A stretch of 64,000 nt of DNA from Nilaparvata lugens (GCF_014356525.2 NC_052510.1:51179119-51243118); one strand, 5' to 3'. Numbered from the stretch's first letter, positions 1 through 12,535 are shown. Notes: generated by a model not told the origin, from the letters alone. Numbers and translations: made by a program.

Positions 1-3000
1 CCAGCCTCTGCTCATCTCCATTGCTCTCTCACTCCAAACTCCACTCCAATTTCACGTTGTATCGTTGCCCCTTTTCCTTTTCACTTGCACCACATCCAGT
101 CATCACATTCTCGCATCCGAGACCAACGACAGACTTCAAGGCTGGTGTTTATGACTGGCGAAGCAGCAAAAAGACTCCGGTCTCGGTTCAAGCGGAACCG
201 TTAGCAGTACAGCACAATTTTCAACTCTGTGGTCTCTCCAAATATATATTTTTGGGGATTGTAGTTCTTGAATGACTCTTCTGTCATTAATTATCTGATT
301 CCAAGTTATTGTTATTTGTTTTCTTCGAGTGCACTGGTTTTCTGTGGTATGATTTACTGAACAACACTTGTTCAAAAAACATATCTTCAAACTACCTCAA
401 CTATCAAACTATCTGTAGAATTGTAGCAAGGAGTATTGTTAGACATTAGCCACTTGAGAAAATGGAATAGTTTTGAGTTTTAAATATGATGCTTCCTGCC
501 ATGATTATTATTATTATTTCCAATTTACTGTAATATTCTGGTTTTGATAGATGAATACTTGTTCAATGACTGATCATACTCACACTTGAAACTTCCCGCA
601 TGAAAACTTTTTCAATGTAAAGTTGAATTCATTAAATATTATAATACTCCATACTACTTGGTAGTAGTATGAAGAGATACTACTAGGTAGTAGTATAATT
701 CGGCATTAAGAGAGCAGTTCCTCTAAGTTGTACACGAAACAAGCAGTATATCAATGAGATATATACTTTGGAGCTATAGAAGTTCTAGAGGATTAATGTT
801 TTGTTTGTCCGTAGGAAGAAACACAGCCCAACTTTAATTAGTTGTAATGCTCTGCGTGCACAAATTGTGATCTTCTCGCGAGCACTACCTTAACGGTGAA
901 TTCTCCACAATGGAGACTAGAAGGAATTATATTTGAGTTATCCCCCATTACATTATTGATGTTTCACAAATACAAACTTACAATTTGTTTTCAATATTTT
1001 CCAGTTATATGGCTCCACATTGGTTCGAGAAATCAAGCTCTTTATTGTAAAGAGTTTTGAACTATGTTAAATATAACAACACCCTAGAGTAAAGAAATGA
1101 TCAAAGTATCCCATATCACTCTTCAATATAATCTTTGAATCAGGCCTATCCCTGAAAATAACCGTGAAGTTGTAAAAATTAACTGTGACTATCTTGTTTC
1201 AATGGGAAACATTATTTTCTGGAATTCATGAATGTCCTTGTGAAGTGATTGTGTAAATTTCAGAAAAATGTTATCAATTTGAAGAGCACTGTATTTCATG
1301 GTCTCCGTTTGTAGGAAGGCCTAAACCATACCCAATTCTCTGCTAACTATTCCTTTCCAGTGATTCCTTGATCTAATTTAGACCTAAAAATCACTGGAAA
1401 AAATATTATGTCCAATACTTGGTTTTTGGAATACAAATTTCCTCATTGGGCCCAAATGAAGCTAGCTCTCAGCTCTCGTTCGCTCTAATCTGGATAGAAT
1501 AGGTGTTGGAATTTGATCGATAGTCCCATCTTCAACAAGTTTCATTGTATCTTAATCCACTTGGAACTACTAAGAAAAAAAAGGCGGAAGTTTTTCAATT
1601 ACCAAGTATGGTGTTACAAATAAGGGTATTAGTACACTTGACAGAACGAATTCGTGTTTGGATCGGGACCAAGATACACGATGCTTTGTAAAAGTTAAGT
1701 ATGGGAAGAAAGCACGGCTGAGAGTATTTTATTGTCGGGAAGGAAATATTTCTAGTTCCCATCCTCCAGCAGCCGCCTCTTGAATCCAGTACGCAGCAGC
1801 GTTCGTTTTCCAGCACAAAGAACCCGCGCTCCAGTACTCATGACACTTCCAGTACTCATAAATTTATTCTTGTGAATGTCCATAACGTTTTCTTCCCTCC
1901 AAGCTCCAAACCAACGTGGTCCAAATAATTCTGCAAAATATCAGCGATTTGTGCTGTGAACACTCACCAATCGCTCAGGTTATGATTTATTACTGTCGAG
2001 TATGGTACTGTTATTCTTCACTAACGCTCTATTTCCGCTTTCGTCATTTTTCTTTTCAATTGGTGTGAGAATAGCCCGATATTATTAAGGCTGATTCAGA
2101 GTATAGTTGATTCAGGTATAAGGTTCTTTTACTGGATAATAGATTGGATTTATTTCAATATTCAGGATTTTTGGTGGCGAAAACTTGTCTGGAAATGTGT
2201 GGTTTTCCAAGATCAGAAGAAAATTACTTTGACCTTCAAAAACCGTCAATTCTGAACTTCATTGACAGACTCTCTACACGCATCATAACAAATGTCATGG
2301 AATATTTTGTGTTCATCAAATATATAATGTAAAGTGAGTCTGAAAAAATATATGCATCAAAGTGTAATACGAAATTCCTAGTTCAGTGTTCCATGATACA
2401 AAGTGATTGAATGATGAAAAAAATATACGGAGTTACAGTGGTGCCTTACTTGAACCTTGAATGCTTTCAGAGAAAAAAGGTTTTTGATAGAGCTTTGCTC
2501 ATATTCAAATACTACAATATTGGTATTCACCAATGTGCATTAAATATATAGATTTCAATGCACAAAATATTTGTTCCCAATTAATCATCATGACCAAAGT
2601 GTGAACAGACATGACAAAAGTTTGATTAACATGTATGAAAAAATATATCATCCATTTGGATTGTCTAACCGACTGAAGATTCTACCAGAGAAAACTGCTA
2701 TAATGTATTTTCTAATACAATAACTATTAATTACAATAATACTAATGCAATAATCCAATTACAACAACTACTATATTGCTGTAATCTGTGATTCTACATG
2801 GTAGATTTCATAGTAAACCTACCCGCTAGCTTCACATCCTCATAGACTATTAATACAGATAAGATTATTAAACACCAATAGTATTCCTATTCCCACACTG
2901 ACCATGAGGACAATGAATCTCAATAATTATTATCAACACGACAGTGATGGATCGAGAAAATAGTGTTGTCATCAAGAATGTTTGCATAGAAAATAGGCAT

Positions 3001-3486
3001 TTTCCGGGCACGAACAATCTAACTCAATCGAGAAGTTCGCCTTCTCAGCTGACAACGATTAACCGCACGACAGAGATGCTTGTGTGGTTGCCAACTATGT
3101 CTCTTGCAGGGGCAGTAATTGTTCACTAACTTTGGGTGCTGCTTCTTGCATTCTTACTTGAAGCGTGTTTGACAGATTGTAGCCCATGAATGTAGTATTT
3201 TATCAGTCTTGAAATATTGTTCAGGCTTTCCTTAGTACGGAATTAACGACAAATGAACATTTTAATTCTTGTTTCGCAGAAAAACACCATATTAATATGT
3301 TCCAGATAAAGACAACTAACTCTTTTTAATACATTTAAATTTAATTCAATTGAAAATTTATTCAATTTGCACATCAATGAATAATTTTCGAATATTTTGG
3401 TATCCATACTATTATGGATATATTAGTTCTCTATTTTCAGTATCACATACTTTCCATTCATATATGTGTCTTTATTGTATGAAAAG
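1..3486. other. AT-rich non-coding stretch
   Basis: No open frame here looks like a protein, and I see no splice-bounded exon or RNA gene. The open frames of 60-84 codons are scattered on both strands without recognisable motifs. The only structure I noticed is a pair of short near-identical palindromes around 652-700, built from repeated TACTAC/GTAGTA words, which could fold on themselves. The stretch is most simply intergenic or intronic DNA. Confidence 0.5.
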
Positions 3487-4665
3487 ATGATACTGCAGCT
3501 ATTTTCCACGGTAAAACTTGGAATGAAGTTCACACCATAGCTGAACAAAACTTATTACAAATTAAGAATTGGCTAGATAGAAATACCCTATGTTTGAATA
3601 TAGATCAAACTAGCTACATAACCGTCTCAGTAAATGAAATAGGGCAGCCTGTTGATAATGAAGAATTAAAGCTCCACTCAAGGTGCACTTCAAACCTAGG
3701 TAATTGTAATTGTCCCACTATAAAAAAGTCAATGATATTAAATTTTTGGGAATCATAATAGATGGTCATTTGAAGTGAGATGTACATGTTAAGTCCGTCT
3801 GCAGAAGAATTAGATATTTATCTTACAAATTCTATCAAATAAATAGAATTCCAAAAAAGAAAAATTTAGAAATGGTATATCAAGCTCTAGTTAAATCAAT
3901 TCTGCAGTATGGCATAGCTGTTTGGAGGAGGGGTTGTTTCAACTGTCATATTGAGGAATTATTCGTGGCACAAAAACTAATCATTAAAATTATTCTAAAC
4001 AAACCTAGATTGTACCCTACCGGGATGGTTTTTAGTGACTTCAAGGTAATGACAATACGACAATTATATATAAAAAACCGTAATTGAATACTTGATAAAA
4101 TTTAAATTCCTTTTTCCTCGCACTCTAAATTCAATAGTGAATAATTATCATTATTAAGGCAAATAGATATGTTACGTATCACACCAATATTGAATGTTTA
4201 AGAAAACAGTTTATCTATATAAGCACTACAATAATAAACCTTTTTCCGGACCACTTCCTCATAGACTTTAAGATTAGTAGAAAAACTAAACTAGAAATAA
4301 AAACCTGGACATAGAGTTACTTTTTCTTCCATATCGACGTATGAATCTCGAGATTTCTGCTCAAACTAATGTTGCTTTGCAAGGCAAATTCTTTTAGATA
4401 CTTTTGTTGAAAGTGGACTCGCTTACAATTTTTGCACATTTTTTTCCTACTTTCTTCTCCAATACTTCCCTTTTCTTCTCTTCTTCACCCTTCATTCCTT
4501 ACTTTTATACCCTGTACCTGCCTATTACATGGGAAACCATAGTTCGCTGGTTTTTTTTCCTCCTTTCTTTCTTTTCAGCACACCCCATGATTGTGTTTTT
4601 GTGTTTTGTTTTCTTTTATGTATGCTGTGTTGATTCGAATAAGATTGAATTTAATTGAATTGAAT
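3487..4665 (+). pseudogene. Decayed non-LTR retrotransposon (LINE) reverse-transcriptase fragment
   Basis: Translation on the + strand gives the C-terminal part of a LINE reverse transcriptase, broken over more than one frame. Reading starts with a DDTA remnant of the catalytic YADD box at about 3487. It continues through a segment with QIKNWLDRNTLCLN (about 3570-3600), then IKFLGIIIDGH (about 3735-3770), where the frame has shifted and a stop interrupts it. An intact 71-codon piece follows (3872-4087), containing YQALVKSILQYGIAVW and ending near RQLYIKNR. These are the post-catalytic motifs of Jockey/CR1-like elements. The following 570 bp are AT-rich 3' UTR-like sequence ending in repeated GAATT words near 4650, as in many LINE tails. 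It is 5' truncated and certainly inactive. Confidence 0.75.
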
Positions 4666-6792
4666 TGTAGAAATCGTAGGCAACAGACAATACGATTTTC
4701 TATGTTCTATGTTTTTCTATGCCCGCAAATTCGTTTTTCTATGTTCATATTACCGCATTATTTGACTTATTTGAATTCTGAAGAAAGCTTTCGAATGAAA
4801 ATATATCTTCATTGGAATTTATTCGTAAATGAAAATTAAGTTCGATAGCTGAAACCACACTTTGTATTCTGATATCAATGTTTGAATTCGAATATCATTT
4901 ACTAGAAAGATTCTCGTTTTTTACCGTTTCGTGATTTTTTTTATGTTCTTCATCATTGATAGACTTCTGTCATCAGGCTACGAATTCCAATGTTATCAGA
5001 AATGATCAAATAACTTTCATTCCAATATCATTTTGTCATTAGAATCCTGAAATTTCAGTTCATTCCAAGTAAGACTGTGAACATTACATCTTTTTCTGTC
5101 AAGCATTGTAAGAGGCAGTTTGAAGAACAGTATTGTTGGGACGGAAATAATGGGAAAGCTTTTGTTTCCAAAGAAGAAAATTGCTAAGTATTACAGGGGA
5201 TTTTTCAGCAAATGTGAAGCAATGAGGAATATTGTTCCATATTGCCAAGCTAATAATATCGAGACATCGACCGGCTCAGAATCGACTTCCCTGTGTCGGA
5301 GGGTATGAAACAAATCGTCAAATATAAGTGGCTCCTTGTTCGGAGTAGATTTTGGATTGGAACCAACTAGAGAATGTCGTCACATTGTTGTCATGGCCAG
5401 GATAAGCATTGTGCTAGAATTCTTCCTTCCTCTCCACTCGGTTTTTTGGAACGAGTGTTCTTTCTTTTGTGTTCCTGTCCTATCAGAAACCGAACGTTGG
5501 TTTTGAATATTGCTTTTTCAATGTGCAGTTCGGGTAATTTATCCCCTTGTTTGCATCTCGAGCCGATTTGGCCACATATTTTATTTGAAAAGGATGACTC
5601 TTGTGACACGTGGCTTTCAAAACTGTGTCACGTGGCATTTGAGACTGTTCCAATCAGAAATTCTGCATTGAATATCTGAAGTGAAATGACATGCACGACG
5701 TGCTTGAGAATGGTTCACAAAAATATTATACTATACTTGAAATAATTGTATTCTACTTTGTAGAAGTAGTATTCAAGAGTGAATATGAATATGATTGTGA
5801 ATTGTTACTACTAAGTTTACAAATAATGATACGTTTTAATGATTTATAACCATGAATTATTGATAATTATTTTTTAATAAAAAGACTAAAAAGTTGTCAA
5901 AAAACACAGATTTTATTCATAGTTAGAAAGACCGGTTCGGTTGTTACACCATTGTCAATCTCTGATCAATTAAAACTCAATACAAGAACAGCAGAATTTA
6001 TACTAGTAGGCGAGTACTGCTATTGGTCAAGGGCATGAACGCCTGCCATTGGGCCAGCTAGACAGTCTCCTCCCACTTAACGGTTATAACGTTATTCTTT
6101 ATATTTAAATAACGATTAGCCTCCTGCTTGGCATCAGTCGGTAAAGCATGAGATATTTGATATAATCATATAATTAGGTCGTGGTTTTTTAATAGGATTC
6201 AGTCTCATAAAATCTTTCTAGGCCTAGGTATGGACTTCTCCTATAACTCTTGTAATTCAATAAAAATAAATATATATAAATATGATACTTATACTATAGT
6301 GTTGAGGAATAAAAATAAATTGCACACCATAAACATTTCATACATATATTAAACAAATAATGCAAAAAATAGATCGAGGCAAAAAATATATAAAGAGCGA
6401 TAAAAAATATAATATAAAACTAGAACAATAATTGAAATCAGTAAAATATCACAGGCTAAACTTTATATTCTAGATTTATGGCACGAATCATTACCATGTG
6501 CCTTTATCTTAAAATCATATGCATTCCTTTGCATGTAGCTGCGATATACGCTTGCTAATACTTGTCGACTTGGACAATTCAATTAAAAAATATGTTCTTT
6601 AAGATCAACTTGATAAATTAGCCACTAATAATCCAAATATATATATATATTAAAATCTCTAGTACTTAGTAGATTTCTTTGTATCGAATATATATTTTAT
6701 CTCAGGGTGCAAGATTCGGCACCTGACGGAATAGGTAGAGCCATTCATCTAGTGAATTAGAGCTATAACAAACTATCGCAAATTATATTGCA
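4666..6792. other. Non-coding stretch with an interspersed-repeat-like segment
   Basis: No gene is supported. The 101-codon open frame at 5374-5679 has no motif and is overlapped by an antisense frame. Around 5915-6060 the sequence becomes less AT-rich and carries words (ACCGGTTCGG, TTACACCATTGTC) that I associate from memory with dispersed repeats of hemipteran genomes. No second copy in this window confirms that. The segment from about 6060 to 6792 is featureless AT-rich DNA and directly abuts the left LTR copy. Confidence 0.35.
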
Positions 6793-8029
6793 CAAATTGA
6801 AGAGCATATTAATGTATTTTGATAGCCTAGATTTTATACTTCTTTGATCCAATGAAATTCTCTGAAATGTATTGATCTATATTTTTTCTTCAATAAAATA
6901 CCTTTAATACTAATTTTACTTGCGCAAGTATTACTCTTATTAATTTCTTAATTTATAATAAAAACCCTTTCGACGAGCTAGCTTTGATTATTAGATAGAT
7001 TCGAAGCACTAGGGCGCCCATCACTAATTCAATATTTATCACTCACGTGTCGAAAATCTTCTTGTAAGCCGCCGATGTCGATCCAACTCCATGTGGTCCT
7101 GGAATATGGTAGCCGGAATCGTCTCTTCCAAGGGGTTATAAATTTATTGGAAATTGAAAATGACTTCTGCTTTAAAATAGCATCACGAAGTCTTTTAAGA
7201 AATTTAATAATTTGATTTAACTTTAACTTTTACAAATTTATTAGCAAGGTACTACGCTCTAAAATATTTGGGGTCCTCTTATGGTGGCATTTGGCTGGCG
7301 AGTGCTGGTTCTCCTTTCTCAATTTTACAAATCTTATTTCCGACTTTCAAATTAGCATAAAATTTGAATATCTTAGTCCTCCGCCATTTAGGTTCAAATA
7401 GATCGTACAAAAAAAATATCAAATTATTACCTAGGTTGTGAGTTTAATAATTTCTTTGCCTTCGAGCCATATTGATAACATAGACTATACAATGTGTTAA
7501 CACAAATCCAGTACATTTATATAAATATATAGAAATATTTTTGAATTGGCCTACAGTTGCCGCCTATTAACTGCCGTTTTGCTATTGGTGCATGCAAATT
7601 TTATTCGGTATTCATGCGCCTGGTACCTCCTATTTCCTGAATACACTTAATTATTTTTATTTGTTTTTTTGGTTATGCTCTCTACATGCTAGCTAATATT
7701 CTATACACTAATATTTATTTCATGCTACCTAATAATTAGCCACGTGATCATGTGTTTTTTCACATTGCATACTGTTTGATTGCAATAGAGCTCTGCCAAG
7801 GGGTTTTGGTCAGATTCTACGTTGCTCGATTTGATCGATCTCTAGGTCACCGATCCCTGAATGCATATACCTAACCTCAATCTTCAAAATATTTTATATG
7901 ATAATATATTTATTAGCAAATTCCTTCAAATCCTTTTTAGGTTTTTGTACCGTTTAGCCAGAACAAGCTGATGCTATCTAATCTTAGTTATTATCTATTT
8001 GGCGATATTAGCCAGTTACTTTATTTTCA
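6793..8029 (-). repeat. 3' LTR copy (left)
   Basis: This segment matches 14900-16140 in the same orientation over its whole length. Read on the minus strand it starts with TGAAAATAAAG at 8029. The outer end at 6793 has no obvious CA terminus, and the matching sequence simply stops. Differences from the right copy include single changes near 6950, 6973 and 6991, one in the T-run near 7664, and lack of the 3 bp present at about 16025 of the right copy. The true LTR may continue inward to 8827, where a purine tract lies next to a TG dinucleotide. In that case this copy is truncated on its outer side. Confidence 0.85.
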
Positions 8030-9079
8030 GACCTATTACTATTTCGGTTAGGGATTTTTATCTACCCAAATTCGATGCTTTACACGCGCCCCTGGGTTTG
8101 AATTCAAAATATTTGAGAATCACAATGTTTTTAATGAAAACCCACCCTTCAATACATCGATATATACTATACTTTATTTATAAATTATACTCTCAGACTT
8201 CTATCACAGTTCGCAGACATATCTGCTGCATCTCCTTTAGACCTCTATCAAATACAATAACAAATTCTCCTCCTCAACACACATAAAATATCATAAATAT
8301 AATCTTCTAAACGCACTCCTCCTGACAACACTTAAACATAGTAATTTTTGAAATCGCCGCTCACAGGGCCGCCAACCTAACTACACACATTTCATGATTC
8401 TCACAATTGATTCCTTTTAGACAATAATTTCGATTTACAAAACTTCTGGGCTTATATCTTATAGTACTTCTTAGGTCTTAATATAAATAATTTTCTATAC
8501 ATCAGGTACAATACTTTTCTTTTGCTAATGACTCTTTGGTTTTTTGGTAGCTTGCATTCACTTTAGGTTTTTTCAGGTAACAAACGTGGCATAACTGAAG
8601 GTAATAAATATAAAACATATAAACAAATATACCAACATTAATAAATATGATAAATAACAATAATAGATAACTTTTTGGGTATAGTACTTCTTTTATAATC
8701 ATGTGTTTAACAGACGTTACATTCATTTGATTCTGGTGGCTTTGGCCAGCTGATTGTTGGTTCTACGTTTTACATTGCTTACGTCAGAACTGGTTGTTGA
8801 GTCTTGCCAAGTAACCTAGCTTCTACATTTTTCCTCTTTAAAGGTAATTAACAATTCTTAAATATTTTATCCCCGCTTGTGTCCTTTTTTATTTGATGTA
8901 ACTAATTTAATTACATATTTAAAAATTACTCCCTTGCTTGTTGCAGGTTTTGATAGTTGGAGGGAAACAAAAAATCGGATTTGTTGACACAAGGTGGCCT
9001 CACCAATATTAAATTTATTACGAAAGGTTAGTAATTGGCTTGATAGTGGTGTTTTCTTTGATTGCTTATCATATTTATT
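8030..9079 (-). other. Retrotransposon region between pol and the 3' LTR repeat
   Basis: About 1 kb of AT-rich sequence follows the pol stop codon. It contains no envelope-like frame: the only open frames are 74 and 95 codons long, with no motif. It holds a purine-rich tract on the minus strand at 8828-8839, which may be the polypurine tract. If so, the part 8030-8827 belongs to the LTR rather than to an internal 3' UTR. Confidence 0.5.
8828..8839 (-). promoter_or_regulatory. Candidate polypurine tract
   Basis: On the minus strand this reads AAAGAGGAAAAA, followed at once by TGTAGAAGC. A purine run directly before a TG is the arrangement that primes plus-strand synthesis at the edge of a 3' LTR. 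It lies about 240 bp after the pol stop. It does not abut the shared repeat, which begins about 800 bp further on, so the assignment is tentative. Confidence 0.45.
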
Positions 9080-12000
9080 TCAAATTCTGTGATATGGTTT
9101 AATATTGGCTACATTTTCCCACCAAACAATGTGCGTGTTCTCACTCTCTTGTAACTGAACTGTGTTATGCTGCGATATGGCTACTATAGTGAATGGCCCT
9201 GAATAAATTAAAAAGAATTTGCGAGTTACTTTCTCCAAAGCATTTGATAACCTGTGGCTCTTTACTAAAACTTCATCTCCAACGTTATATGAAAATATTT
9301 TATATGCTCGGTCGTGGAATCTCTTTCTGCTATTTGCCTTCTGCTCTAGCTTTAACCTTACTAGATGATGGATATTAGGGTTTGTTAATTTGTTCACTTC
9401 TGAGCTTGGAAAATCAATTAATTTTTCGATAAATGTATTGTTCCTTTTACCGAATATGATTTCGTAAGGCGTACGGCCGGTGCTTTCATTTAGGCTATTA
9501 TTATAACATTCTTCTAAAAATGGTATATATCTAACCCATTGTTGGTGTTTTTCATTACAGTACGTCCGCATAAAACGAGAGATCTCTGCCATACGTCGCT
9601 CTACCGGATTAGCGCTGGGGCTGTAAAGAGATGTCCTCGACCATTTAATATTAGCCAGGTGAAGTATTTCTTTCCACTGCTTGCTACAAAAATAGGTTGC
9701 GTTGTCGGATAGGACTCGTTTGGGCTTTCCTACTTCACTTGTCCATCTTTCCGCTATGCATCGGGCCAAAACTTCTCCGGTCAATTTACCTATGGGAAAT
9801 AGCATGGTATATTTTGAAAAAACACATGTAAGCACGAATATGTATTTTTTTCCATATTGCGCCATGGGCAATGGACCATATATATCCGCTGATATCAATT
9901 CCAATGGTGCGCTGGGGAGAATGGGATTCATTTCACCCCTGATATGGTATCGCGGGTATTTGGCTTTCTGGCATATATCGCAAGTTTTCACTATTTTGGC
10001 CACTTTTTTATGCATGCTTTTAAAATAACAGCTTTCTTTTAGTAGGTGGAGGGTCTTCGTAGTTCCAAAATGTCTAATGCGTTCGTGAGCTTCTTCTATC
10101 AAATCTGTTTCCATATTAGCGGGGATGATTAGGTGCCAGTCGTAAGTATTTTTAGCCGGTCGGTGGAACATAAATCCTTTGTAGCAGGTATACTGTCGCA
10201 GGTAATCGGGCGGTTTGGCAGCTCCTTCTTCCATCAATTCGCGGATCCGGGACAGTCTTGGGTCTTCATATTGGGCGATACGGATTCTTTCAGGTGTTAA
10301 CATGGCAGTATGAATTCGTGGTTGGATGTTGGGAGGATATGGTATGCTTTCTCCACTCTTTACGGCGAAACATCTCAGGTTGGTATCTTGACAATATGTA
10401 GCGTCTATTTCCCTGGATAGAAAGTCGGCAGTCTGATTTTTCTTTCCTGGCAGATGGGTCAATTCGATATCGTATTCTTGAAGCGCAAGAAACCATCTAG
10501 ATAAGCGGTTGTGATTCAATTTGGCTGTTTTGAAAAATGTTAAGGCTTTGTGGTCGGTATTGATAAATATCTTATTGCCGAGTAACAATGTCCGGTACTT
10601 AATACATACTTCCACAATACTCAACAACTCTTTTTTGGTCACAGAATAACGACGCTGGGCTGGGTTGAGTGTCTTACTAAAAAATGCTAACACTCCTTTC
10701 TCTCCTTGATCATCTTCTTGGAAAATCTCTGCGCCTATCGCGTAATCTGATGCATCGACATTCAAGAAAAAAGGTTTCTTCAGGTTAGGGTGTTTCAACA
10801 CGACGGAATTTAGGAAAGCTTCTTTTAGTTGCTGGAATATGATCTCTTCCTTGTTAGTCCAAATCCAAGGCTTGGTACTAGACAATATATGACTGAGTTG
10901 AGCAGTGTAGTGTGACATTTGTTTATTGAAACGGCGGTAGAATTGTAAAAATCCAATAAACTTTTGTAATTGTTTACGGTTGGTTGGTGATGGAAATTGT
11001 CTGATGGCTAATAATTTGTCCGGGTCCTGTGATATGCCAGTAGGTGTGATTATGTGTCCTAGATATTTCACCTCTCTCGCAAAAAATGCACACTTAGATA
11101 GTTTGAGTTTCAATCCGCAATTTATCAATCTATCAAATACTATATCTAAATGCTGGCAATGTTCACGTATATTCTGTGAGGCTATTAATCCATCGTCCAC
11201 GTATAATGTACAGTAGTCTCTGATATCGTCTCCTAGCGCCTGTCTCAAACATCGTATGAATATAGCCATAGCATTTCTTAATCCAAACGCTAAACGAGTG
11301 AACCTATAATTGCGTCCATTAAACAGGAAGGATAAATAATCGCGCGATTCCGGTGCTACTTGGACTTGCCAATATCCTGCGCTCAAATCTACCGTTGAAT
11401 ATATGGTCTTGCCATGGAAAGTTTGCATAACTTGTTCAATTTGGTCTGGTCCTTCTCGGTCATCATCCAATATGCGGTTCAAGGCGCGAGCATCCAGACA
11501 TAGTCTTACTGTTCCATCCTTTTTTGCTACACACACAATCGGCAAACTATAGGGTGCTGTGGATTCTTCTATAATTCCTAGTTGTTCCATGCGAGATATT
11601 TCTGCTATGGCGGCGGATCGATAGGTGAAAGGTATGGGGTATGATTTGCGGTAATACGTGTCGTGTGGTTTAACGTTGAGTGAACATTCGAAGTGAGTAG
11701 CTAGGCCAGGTTGTTCGGAAAAAACGTCTGCATTTTTACGGAATACTTGAATTATTTCCTGTCTAGTGTCAGGGTGCCAATCGGTACATTGATGAATTCT
11801 GTTTATCAGTATCTCTAACAATTCTTCGGTACTAGAATCGGCTCTTGACGGTGCTCGGTCCTTAGTTGTTAGGCTTAATACCTCCATACATTCCATAGCA
11901 TTTTCCATTCCGTGGATACCCCACTCCCTCGGCACGCCTTCCATGTAGTGAGCGAAATGTACCTCAGCAATTCCTTCAGTGCGTTTCTTCAGATCAAGGG

Positions 12001-12529
12001 GTACTATAACTTTGTATGCTTCGGTTTCGGTAAATGCATGAAATTTCGAGGTTTGGAAATTTAAACAGGCCTGGAAGTGTTGTAGAAAATCTGTACCTAT
12101 TATTATGTGCGGACTGGAAACAGGTAATACAAGAAATGTATATGCGAATCGTTGTTGTTGAAGATTTATTTCCAGTAAGCATTGAGTAGTTATATGTATT
12201 CGCCGTCCTGGACTGATACCTGATACATATACGTTGGTTAACGGTAGAGTAGCTAATTTTGTTTTTTCTTTCAGACGTTGAAATATGTCTGTTTGTATGA
12301 GGCTACATTGTGAACCACTATCTACTAATGCTTGAACCTTCATTCCATATATTTCGATATCGATATACGCTTGCATTTGGATATCCGGTAGCCTGCTTTC
12401 CTTTTCCGTTTCTTCTAACAAAGTCTCCGGTAAATCATTTCTGAATGTGGTGTATGATGTTGAAATATCCTGCTTTTCTTGGTTTGTTTCATTTGAGCTT
12501 GTGCTTGCTGTATCGGGGGTATCATATAG
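9080..12529 (-). CDS. pol: Pol polyprotein (protease, reverse transcriptase, RNase H, integrase)
   Basis: The open frame runs 1149 codons from the codon after the gag stop (12529) to a stop at 9080. It has no ATG near its start, as expected for a readthrough product. Domains in order: retropepsin with the catalytic triplet in ALVDSGSQCSLI (about 12322); reverse transcriptase with YVDD at 11192-11203 and the preceding RLAFGLRNA segment; RNase H with NVDASDYAIGAE (about 10755) and TDHKALTFF; an HHCC zinc-binding module (about 10090-9970, ending CDICQKAK); and an integrase core with its three acidic residues in SADIYGP (about 9890), LSDNATYF (about 9702) and VERRM (about 9600). The C-terminus carries a GPF motif (YSGPFTIV) of the GPY/F type. 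All catalytic residues appear present and the frame is unbroken. The domain order identifies Ty3/gypsy; I do not assign a named lineage. Confidence 0.93.
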   Translation of the reverse strand, partial: LYDTPDTASTSSNETNQEKQDISTSYTTFRNDLPETLLEETEKESRLPDIQMQAYIDIEIYGMKVQALVDSGSQCSLIQTDIFQRLKEKTKLATLPLTNVYVSGISPGRRIHITTQCLLEINLQQQRFAYTFLVLPVSSPHIIIGTDFLQHFQACLNFQTSKFHAFTETEAYKVIVPLDLKKRTEGIAEVHFAHYMEGVPREWGIHGMENAMECMEVLSLTTKDRAPSRADSSTEELLEILINRIHQCTDWHPDTRQEIIQVFRKNADVFSEQPGLATHFECSLNVKPHDTYYRKSYPIPFTYRSAAIAEISRMEQLGIIEESTAPYSLPIVCVAKKDGTVRLCLDARALNRILDDDREGPDQIEQVMQTFHGKTIYSTVDLSAGYWQVQVAPESRDYLSFLFNGRNYRFTRLAFGLRNAMAIFIRCLRQALGDDIRDYCTLYVDDGLIASQNIREHCQHLDIVFDRLINCGLKLKLSKCAFFAREVKYLGHIITPTGISQDPDKLLAIRQFPSPTNRKQLQKFIGFLQFYRRFNKQMSHYTAQLSHILSSTKPWIWTNKEEIIFQQLKEAFLNSVVLKHPNLKKPFFLNVDASDYAIGAEIFQEDDQGEKGVLAFFSKTLNPAQRRYSVTKKELLSIVEVCIKYRTLLLGNKIFINTDHKALTFFKTAKLNHNRLSRWFLALQEYDIELTHLPGKKNQTADFLSREIDATYCQDTNLRCFAVKSGESIPYPPNIQPRIHTAMLTPERIRIAQYEDPRLSRIRELMEEGAAKPPDYLRQYTCYKGFMFHRPAKNTYDWHLIIPANMETDLIEEAHERIRHFGTTKTLHLLKESCYFKSMHKKVAKIVKTCDICQKAKYPRYHIRGEMNPILPSAPLELISADIYGPLPMAQYGKKYIFVLTCVFSKYTMLFPIGKLTGEVLARCIAERWTSEVGKPKRVLSDNATYFCSKQWKEILHLANIKWSRTSLYSPSANPVERRMAEISRFMRTYCNEKHQQWVRYIPFLEECYNNSLNESTGRTPYEIIFGKRNNTFIEKLIDFPSSEVNKLTNPNIHHLVRLKLEQKANSRKRFHDRAYKIFSYNVGDEVLVKSHRLSNALEKVTRKFFLIYSGPFTIVAISQHNTVQLQESENTHIVWWENVANIKPYHRI

Positions 12530-12535
12530 TCATGG
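12524..12535 (-). other. Candidate stop-codon readthrough site between gag and pol (UGA CUA)
   Basis: The gag stop is TGA at 12532-12530. The next codon is CTA and then TAT, and the pol frame is exactly in phase with gag. The 37 codons between this stop and the first TTG of the pol frame are all open. UGA followed by CUA is an established efficient readthrough context, known from alphaviruses and some animal genes. A single leaky stop is one of the recognised ways retroelements set the Gag to Gag-Pol ratio. Use of it here is inferred from sequence only. Confidence 0.7.

Noticed and set aside
5374..5679. 101-codon open frame on the + strand
   Set aside because: It has no recognised motif, is matched by an overlapping antisense frame and lacks any splice or promoter support.
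8030..9079. An envelope gene that would make the retrotransposon an errantivirus
   Set aside because: No frame longer than about 95 codons follows pol, and no signal peptide, furin site or membrane segment pattern is present.
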